From the NCBI GenBank assembly GCA_012932295.1, contig JAAONU010000008.1:35454949-35518948 (forward strand): 64,000 nt of DNA, written 5' to 3'. This document shows positions 57,801-64,000 of the stretch, piece by piece. Position 1 is the stretch's first letter. Each line of letters begins with the position of its first letter. The notes under the pieces were generated by a model. It searched no databases. It saw only the letters and a list, made by a program, of their open reading frames with translations, and was not told the DNA's origin. A program made the position numbers and the translations under genes. The DNA is from Cyclina sinensis (taxonomy: Eukaryota; Mollusca; Bivalvia; Venerida; Veneridae).

Positions 57801-60800
57801 TATGTCAAAGTTTTTTGTTTTATTGATTGTAAATCGATATATATATTCTTACTTTTAAAATAAATTCGTAATTTGATTGTCAGTTTATCCGGCTGCTGAT
57901 CATTTGTCTTATTAACGGGAGGTAACTCACGTGACTTGACTGACAGTAATATGAATCATCGTAGGCTCTTACGAACAAGCTGAATATTTGTTTATGTTCC
58001 TCTCGTTTGCAGTTTTTCAGCTTTTATCATTTGTTCCTGGGTCACACCAGTACTTGATTACAGTAATCATTAACGTGCATTGTGGCCAGGCGCGTAGCTG
58101 CCTATACGCGAGTATGCAGCTGAATCCACATTATTTTGACAAAAAAAAATTTTTAGTAAAGAAAATGTGGTTTGAAATTCAGCCGGATTTTCGTTGGTCA
58201 AGAAAGCTCTCCGGAGGCCCCAAAACGCACCAAATTGCACCATTTATTTCAAAATTTTCAGGGGGGGCATGCCCCCTGACCCCCCTAGATTATTTTGAAT
58301 CCACATTCTTTATAGGCTAGCTACGCGCCTGGTGGCACAAAACTATCTTTTCCGGACAGTAATAATCCTTTAGACTAATCAATAGAACGTGAAAAGTAAT
58401 TCCAAACACATGACGGCATTGTGATATATTGACTTTTGATTTTCTTCAACAGTTAGAAAGATACGTCCAAAATCATCCCTTTATAAAAAAATCTGAAAAC
58501 AATGTTTGCAAAAAGTTATTGGTTCCGAGTAGAGCTTTAAATTTCCATTGGGTGAGATAGAGTTAATTTTAGAGTGATGAATATCAATTGGTCGATTGGT
58601 CTAGCATGATTAATACGTGCCAATTTATTCCTCTTCACAAAAATTAAGACAATTATCGATTGATCGGAAAGATTAAAGCACAGAAAACAATAAAGTAAGA
58701 TAATTAAAGTAGGAAAAATTTACATTATATACTGTTAAACAGGTAAATTACAAACTGTGAAACGGGTGCCCTTTTGATCAACTATACCCCAACATTTTCA
58801 CAGTTAATTGGCGATAATCGTTGACACGCGTTATACAAACATGTGAACACCTGGTCAAGTGAAGGTCAAGGGTTTCATTTACGATCTTTGAAATTTGAAA
58901 GTAAAAAGAAAAATGAAAAAAAAATCAAAACATTTTTTTTTCGAATATTCGTATTCGTTTTTCAATGTTCGAATATTTGGTAGTGTTTCGAATATTCGAA
59001 TATAATTCCCGGCCCTAAAAAAAACGTTTTAAGCTTGAAATAAAATATTAACTGACTTGAGATGGGTAAATACTCCCCCCTTTTTCCCTGCATCCCCTCT
59101 CTGCATCCCCCCCCCCCCCCCCTGCCCACTTAAACCCCCCTGCAGCCAGATTTTTAAAAAAATATATAGGTACTTCACTCCCCATCCACCCTCAAGAGAC
59201 TGCCACAAGAGGAGGTAACTTTGTCAAGGATTTTGTGTGAATTTTGACTTTATAAGGTTTTATAACCCTTCAGTGTCAAGGACTGAGAATAGTCGAGCGC
59301 GCTGTCCTATGACAGGTCTTGTTCATTCTTTAGCATGGTAAGGGTTTAATAGACTTTTCATCTGACAGTTTGGACAAATTCATTTTGTACCAGTTAAAGA
59401 GATTATTACTGAGAGTGAAAAGTTTCCATACCTGAATAACTTCACTGAAGTGATAAAATGCAGTAATTATACCCTCGAAACAAAGTTTGCGGGGTATATA
59501 GGAGTCACCCGGAGGTCGGTCGGCCGGTCCGTTCCTTGAAAACTAATGGTTGGAATTCAATGCAAGTTCATACAGTGGTCAAGCACAATGAGAGGAAGTG
59601 CAGTGTTTAAAAACTCCATCTTCACTTCTTGTAGAGTTATTGCCCTTTATTGGTTTTCATTGTCCGGAGCATAACTTGTAAACTACTGGTGGGAATTCAA
59701 TGCAACTTCATACAATGGTCAAGCACAATGAGAGGAAGTGCATTGTCCAAGAATCATAACTCCATCTTTACTATTTGCAGAGTTATTGCCCTTTGTTGGT
59801 TTTCTTTGTCCAGAGCATAACTTGAAAACTACTGGTTGCAATTCAGTGCAACTTAAAACAATGGTCAAGCAAAATGAAAGAAAGTGCAGTGTTCAAGAAT
59901 CATAACTCCAGCTTCACTATTTGCAGAGTTATTGCCCTTTATTGGTTTTCCTTGTCCAGAGCTTAACTTGAAAGCTACAGGTTGGAATTCAATGCAACTT
60001 CATACAATGGTCAAGCACAAAAAAAGGAAATGCAGCGTACAAGAGCTATAACTCTATTTTTCACTATTTGCGCAGTTATTGCCCTTTGTTGGATTTCCTT
60101 GTCTGGAGTATAGCTTGAAAACTACTGGTTGGAATTCAATGCAACTTCAAACAATGGTCAAACACAATGAGAAAAAATGCAGTGTTCAATAATCTTAACT
60201 CCATCTTCACTATTTGCACAGTTATTGTCCTTTGTTGGTTATCCTTGTCCGGAGCATAACTTGAAAACAACTGGTTGGAATTCAATGCAATTTCATACAG
60301 TGATCAAGCACAATGACAGGAAGTGCTGTGTACAAGAGCTATAACTCAGTCTTCACTGTTTACAGAGTTATTGCCCTTTGTTGGATTTCTTGTCTGGAGC
60401 ATAACTTGAAAACTATTGGTTGGAATTCAGTGCAACTTCAAACAGTGGTCAAGCACAATGAGAGAAAGTGAATTGTTCAAGAATCATATCTCCATCTTCA
60501 CTATTTGCACAGTTATTGCCCTTATTTGAAGTTGCACTGAATTCCAACCAGTAGTTTTCAAGTTATGCTCCGGACAAGGAAAACTATCTTTAATTGCCCA
60601 CAACCATAAATCTGTTGCAATTCTTTTACAAAGTATTCTGTTACTAATAACTTCCTTAGTTCCAAAGCAGTCTTGCGGGGATATTGATCACATTTAGTGA
60701 TAGCTCCAGTTAAACAAGGCATGTAATTTTGTCCACAGTGTATTTGAAACAGTCTGTGTTTCAGTAGAAATCTATAATACTTCCTTTTATTGCAGTAAGT

Positions 60801-62395
60801 CACTTTGTTATGTTTTTAATTTTGAAACAAGTTCCTACAACTTCATGGTACATGTATATAAATCCTGCTTCTTTGCTGTATCCAGGGTTCAAACCAGTTT
60901 TTAAGCCAAAATTTTGAAATATGAATAGTCTGACACAGGAATCTACTGCCTCCATTGTGATTTCCAGTGGAATTTTAACCAGTGATTTCAAAGTCAGAAG
61001 ACGTCTTTAAAGAGAAATTCATGAAAAAATGTAATTAAAAATCAGAATGTCCAGTATTGTTATCAATACAACTTCAAAGTGAATGAGTGGTAAAGAGTCA
61101 CACTTCTGTATTTTTCAGGATTATTTAGATGTGATGAAAACAAATTATAAGGTAAGAATGATAGACTTACATTTATTTTTGAATGACAGCAGTGAAGTAA
61201 GTGCTTTTAAGCTCACCTGAGCAGAAAGTGCTCAAGGGTGAGTTAATAGGATAGGTGATTGTCCATCGTCAGTTGTCCGTTGTCAACATTTTCCGACAAG
61301 CAACATCTCCTAATCTACTCAGCTAACTTTAACTAAACTTCACAGGAATGTTCCTCACTTGGTCCTTTTTCAAATTCCTTTAAATAAAGTGGTTCCATTC
61401 AGAGCTCTGGTGGCCATGGCAACCCTAAGAAATGACTTTCAAAATCTTCTCTGAATCCACCAGCCTGATTTCAAAATTATTTCCCAGAAATGTTCCTTTG
61501 ATCTGGCCCTTTATTGAATTCCTTCAAGCCATTTGAGTCCCTTTAAAAAACATGTCCTACAGACTGAGGATGAGTCCTTTTTCGCTATATGTCTATAAGA
61601 AAAAACCTTAAAAATTTTCAGAAACTGCAAGTCTGATTTCAGGAAATTTCACAAAAATGTTCCATTGATATGATTGCTTCAGGCCATACAAAATATGGCC
61701 TACAGAGGCAGTGGCGGGGAGCTGTTTTCACTATATGACTATTTGAAAATTTTGAAAATATTCTCCTCAGAAACCGCTAGCACAATTTCAAAAAGATTTT
61801 ACAGAAATGTTTCTTATTTGCCTTTTTATCAAATGCATGCAACTTTTCAGTAAACAAATATATAGGAAAATTGAAAAATCTTATCCTCAGAAACCCCTGG
61901 CCAAGTTTCAAAGTTATTCCACAGAAATGTTCATTTGATGGACCTTTATCATAATATATGTTTGAGTTAGGTTTGTTAAAAGAAATTTTAAACACAAGGA
62001 CAATTTTAAAATATTTTAGCCTTGACATTTTGATCTATGTTTTATGTTTGGAAGTTAAAGCGTGGAAAAATTGAACAATATCTGCAATGGATCTCAGGTA
62101 ATCGATGCAGTCTGATCTTGGTCAGTCAGTACTTTTACAGCTAATACTTAATAAATGGTAAATTGTATTGCCAAAATTGGAAGATGGACAAGCCCATTTT
62201 AGTGTTTTAGGAGGCTAAGGGTAAAGATGGACAAGTCTATTAGGATAAGGGTTAAGTAGACTGGCTACCTGTTATGATTCTGACTTAAAGAGTATTTACT
62301 TCACTAAACCAGAACCAGTCTGAAAACAATGTCTGTTTTCAGATATGGCCTGCTGTGCAAGCTATTAACTTTACATTTGTGCCAGTACACTATAG
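51860..62395 (+). CDS. Mpv17/PMP22-family membrane protein, partial, with two alternative homologous exons
   Basis: Exons: 51860-51975 (TLMTLGDAIAQTVIEKKKL, then LRFVVFGTFLA), 53404-53519 (TLLSVGDVLAQLVVEK, then VRFAIFGTFFG), 55116-55205 (GPLFSVWYTRLARKFG, KMVACDQ), 55732-55827 (LLFAPPFIAYFLIVMEILKG), 61119-61151 (DYLDVMKTNYK) and 62343-62395 (IWPAVQAINFTFVPVHYR). All have GT-AG ends and compatible phases. GD-AQ in the first, GP-WY in the third, the membrane segment after DQ, and W-PxxQxxNFxxVP are the landmarks of the Mpv17/PMP22 family, small four-helix proteins of the mitochondrial inner or peroxisomal membrane (Mpv17, Mpv17L2, Pxmp2, yeast Sym1). Which member cannot be told. The first coding exon (MWxxY...P.kT) and the last (after phase-2 CACTATAG) were not found. 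The first two listed exons are alternatives. Confidence 0.88.
52655..52790. repeat. short GAGCAAGCTACTTTGTTT repeats in intron
   Basis: GAGCAAGCTA recurs four times with CTTTGTTT spacers between the two alternative exons of the Mpv17-like gene. No obvious splice-regulatory structure. Confidence 0.6.
54892..54918. repeat. (GTT)n microsatellite
   Basis: About eight GTT units in the Mpv17-like intron. Confidence 0.9.
57611..59017. mobile_element. nonautonomous hAT-like element, 1407 bp, 8-bp target duplication
   Basis: Ends TAGGGCCGGGAACGAATA and ATAATTCCCGGCCCTA are inverted, followed inward by TTCGAATATTCG repeats, as in the element at 24602. A direct repeat AAAAAAAC flanks it (57603-57610 and 59018-59025). 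No transposase. The two elements share end design but differ in length and interior, so they belong to related subfamilies. Confidence 0.88.
58087..58331. mobile_element. 245-bp MITE nested in the hAT-like element
   Basis: Perfect 12-bp terminal inverted repeats, CAGGCGCGTAGC and GCTACGCGCCTG, and a 5-bp direct flank GTGGC (58082-58086 and 58332-58336). Near the right end is GGGGGGGCATGCCCCCTGAC, a further hairpin. The 110-codon frame at 57988-58320 runs across the boundary and is not a gene. Superfamily not assigned. Confidence 0.88.
59075..59135. repeat. C-rich low-complexity tract
   Basis: C runs of up to about 18 bases. The adjoining TTTAAAAAAATATATAGGTACTTCACTCCCCATCC resembles the reverse complement of the G-rich units at 18880-19050, so this is another copy of that repeat in the opposite orientation. 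Confidence 0.8.
59465..60590. repeat. tandem-monomer element, about 7 units of about 155 bp, inverted end
   Basis: It opens with ACCCTCGAAACAAAGTTTGC, GGGGTATATAGGAGTCACCC and GGTCGGTCGGCCGGTCCG. Monomers repeat GGAGCATAACTTGAAAACTA, GGTTGGAATTCAATGCAACT, GGTCAAGCACAATGAGAG and AGTTATTGCCCTTTGTTGG. At 60530-60590 the first part of the monomer appears inverted (GTAGTTTTCAAGTTATGCTC), so the array ends in a fold-back. Confidence 0.85.
61205..62050. repeat. GAGCTCACCTGAGC-type dispersed element
   Basis: It starts AGCTCACCTGAGCAGAAAGTGCTCAAGGGTGAG (a hairpin) followed by GTCCATCGTCAGTTGTCCGT and then three to four loose monomers with CACAGGAATGTTCCT-like phrases, AACC-TTAAAAATTTTCAGAAAC and TCTTATCCTCAGAAACC. 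A common bivalve repeat layout. Confidence 0.7.
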
Positions 62396-62786
62396 GTGAG
62401 TACACAATTTGTGTCTTATGTAGATCCCACCCATGTTAGTGTTATTAGTTGTCAGTGTTTGTATATGTAACTATGTTTTTGTGAAGTGTAATACTTGAAT
62501 GTCTGGTGTTGCTGTAACAGCACGAGATTTAGAGTTTGTAAAATATTTTGTAAGTTAAGTAGTCTGTACAGAGATATATGTGCATTAGCACTGACTAGCA
62601 ATAATAGGAAGAATAATACATCAAAATAAATAATTCCTTATTTACATACCTTAAGTTAAAGGTTACAGTTTTAAAGTGGCTGACTCACAGATGGGTTGAT
62701 GATGCATAAAAAAGAATATGTTTATACATATAGAAATTCTGGTTATAATTGTGAAGAACATATACAGACTAAGTTACTTTCTCATT

Positions 62787-63545
62787 TTTGTGCCCCCACT
62801 CTGGGGAGGCATTTAGATTTGCCCTTGTCCGTCCGTCCATCTGTCCCAAAAAGTTGTGTCTCCTGTAGGTCCAAAAGCACTGGAGCTAGAGTCAAGAAAC
62901 TTTACAGGAATGTTGATCAGCATGTAAGGTTGTGCACCTGGGGTTTCCCATATAGATTTATTTGGAACTGTTACAGTTATGGCCCCTTACTTAATCAAAA
63001 ATAGTAATTTTCAACTTGTGTCGCCTGTACCTGCAAAAGCGCTGCACCTACAGTCAAGAAACTTTACAGGAATGTTGATCAGCATGCAAAGTTGTGCACC
63101 TGGAGTTTCCCTTATAGATTTATTCAGAATTGTTAGAGTTGTGGCCCCTTACATACTCAAAATTTGCAATTTTCAACTTAAGTCACCTGTATCTGCAAAA
63201 ATGCTGCACCTACAGTCAAGGAACTTTACAGGAATGTTGATCAACATGTAAAGTTGTGCACCTGGGGTTTCCCTTATAGATTTATTCAGAATTGTTAGAG
63301 TTGTGGCCCCTTACATACTCAAAGTTTGCAATTTTCAACTTGTGTCACCTGTACCTGCAAAAGTGCTGCACCTACAGTCAAGAAACTTTACAGGAATGTT
63401 GATCAGCATGTAAAGTTGTGCAACTGGGGTTTCCCTTATAGATTTATTCAGAATTGTTAGAGTTGTGGCCCCTTACATACTCAAAATTTGCAATTTTCAA
63501 CTTTTGTCACCTGTAACTGCAAAATCGCAGGAGCTAGAGTCACCC
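62787..63545. repeat. tandem monomer of about 165-170 bp, four and a half units
   Basis: Leader TGTGCCCCCACTCTGGGGAG and GTCCGTCCGTCC, then units with ACAGTCAAGAAACTTTACAG, GGAATGTTGATCAGCATG, AAGTTGTGCACCTGGGGTTT, GTGGCCCCTTACATACTC and CAATTTTCAACTT. The open frames at 62696 and 62979 are monomer artefacts. Confidence 0.88.
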
Positions 63546-63558
63546 AGTTCTGAGCAGG

Positions 63559-64000
63559 GTTGACATACTGTGTCTGACTGAAGCAAATGTCTATGAAAAT
63601 CAAGTACAGTACCATCAGCGTGTTGGGTTGAGCTTGACATGTTTGCCTATGTCACGGGAGACAACTGCCAAGGTTTGTTGTTCTACACACAAGATAAGTT
63701 GCCAGTGACAACTTCCAGTGTTTCACATCAACCTCATATGGAACAAGTGTCAGTTAACATCTTATCAGTGCTCTGTCCAAGGTTATTCTGTCTTCTCTAT
63801 AGATCAACATCCTCGAACATAACAGACTTTATTAATGATCTAACACATATTGCAGACCAAACTTCTCCAGATGTACTGCTTGGAGATTTCAACTTAGCTT
63901 TTAATTCTAAAAATTATACAAGACTGTCACAGAAATTGAATAACTATTCCCAGTGTGTGCAGCTCCCAACTCACAGAGGTGGTTCTACACTTGACCTTGT
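63559..64000 (+). pseudogene. EEP-type endonuclease fragment of a retroelement or Helentron, cut by window edge
   Basis: Plus strand: VDILCLTEANVYENQVQYH in one frame, then after a frame change near 63640 an open frame to the window edge with QGLLFYTQDKLP, a YRSTSSNITDF segment, and PDVLLGDFNLAF followed by THRGGSTLDL. The GDFN and TxxxGxxLD motifs identify an exonuclease-endonuclease-phosphatase domain as used by LINEs and by the endonuclease part of Helentrons. The frame change suggests a damaged copy; the reverse transcriptase or helicase would lie outside the window. Confidence 0.7.

Larger units (their letters stand above)
56056..59322. mobile_element. GCTCGACTATTC-type element with about 8 tandem monomers, interrupted by nested insertions
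   Basis: It starts AGCTCGACTATTCGAAGAAT and ends GAATAGTCGAGCGCGCTGTCC with a TGTCCTATGACA hairpin, as at 49635-50990. From about 56120 to 57430 a monomer of about 160-170 bp repeats some eight times (GGGCAAGGTAGTACTAGTCA, CCTTTCCCTTGCAG(A/G)TATAG, AACAAGAGGA(G/T)ATAACTG). At 57611 the unit is broken by a hAT-like element; after 59130 the original sequence resumes (ACAAGAGGAGGTAACTTTGT). The open frames of 64-65 codons at 56221 and 57207 are monomer artefacts. Confidence 0.75.

Noticed and set aside
57988..58320. 110-codon protein-coding frame
   Set aside because: It crosses the boundary between a hAT-like element and a nested MITE and has no domain.
62696..63251. Two overlapping frames with a repeated KxLHLQSRNFTGML motif
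   Set aside because: Translation of the 165-170 bp tandem monomer.

Overview
The window looks like nuclear DNA of a bivalve mollusc, probably a heterodont clam or mussel. It is AT-rich and intron-containing, and full of short-period tandem arrays, tRNA-derived SINEs, hAT-like elements and the roughly 130-190 bp tandem-monomer repeats (phrases such as GGTCAAGGTCACAC, GCTCGACTATTCG, GAGCTCACCTGAGC-like) that I associate with bivalve genomes. Species cannot be fixed from the sequence. There is no prokaryotic operon structure, no CRISPR array and no rRNA.

Layout. 1-877 is a 44-bp satellite running off the left edge. 954-1722 holds a lone sushi-like exon and a possible 3' end on the plus strand. 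2091-3878 (minus) is a two-exon gene with a somatomedin-B-like module and a cysteine-rich ectodomain ending in one membrane segment. 4053-6950 has two decayed arrays of about 20-21 bp periodicity and a Ty3/Gypsy reverse transcriptase relic. 8539-10272 (plus) is a frame-broken VMO1-like gene. 11.2-16.1 kb is mostly SINEs and tandem repeats.

17.0-37.7 kb is the main gene cluster. A minus-strand cassette, C1q-domain gene followed downstream by a VMO1-like gene, is present twice at a spacing of about 11.1-11.6 kb. The right-hand VMO1 copy (28585-32543) is intact across three exons (211 aa). The left-hand VMO1 copy has a one-base deletion and the left-hand C1q copy is truncated and frameshifted. 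Two further VMO1 first-exon relics lie between the cassettes in opposite orientations. The two cassettes differ by inserted repeats: a roughly 130-bp repeat element and a 39-bp minisatellite on the left, and a 20-bp inverted-orientation array and a 35-bp array on the right.

37.7-51.8 kb is mainly mobile-element territory: a Tigger/pogo-type transposase gene (43311-45508) with one -1 frame break in a C run, a nonautonomous element with CAGGGCTCTC termini, a LINE 3' relic, tRNA-like sequences, and a CRE plus NRF-1-type promoter motif at 45952-45971. 51.8-62.4 kb is an Mpv17/PMP22-family gene (plus strand, first and last exons not found). It carries two homologous exons of exactly 116 nt with the same splice phases, a layout that requires mutually exclusive use. 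Its introns hold a three-level transposon nest and several tandem-monomer repeats. The window ends inside an endonuclease (EEP) domain of a retroelement or Helentron.

VMO1-like and C1q-domain proteins are both predicted to be secreted, so the central cluster is best read as a small, actively duplicating and decaying family of extracellular (defence, egg-coat or mucus type) proteins. This is inference. Many frames are broken by single-base indels. Some may be genuine pseudogenes and some may be residual long-read assembly errors; the sequence alone cannot separate the two.
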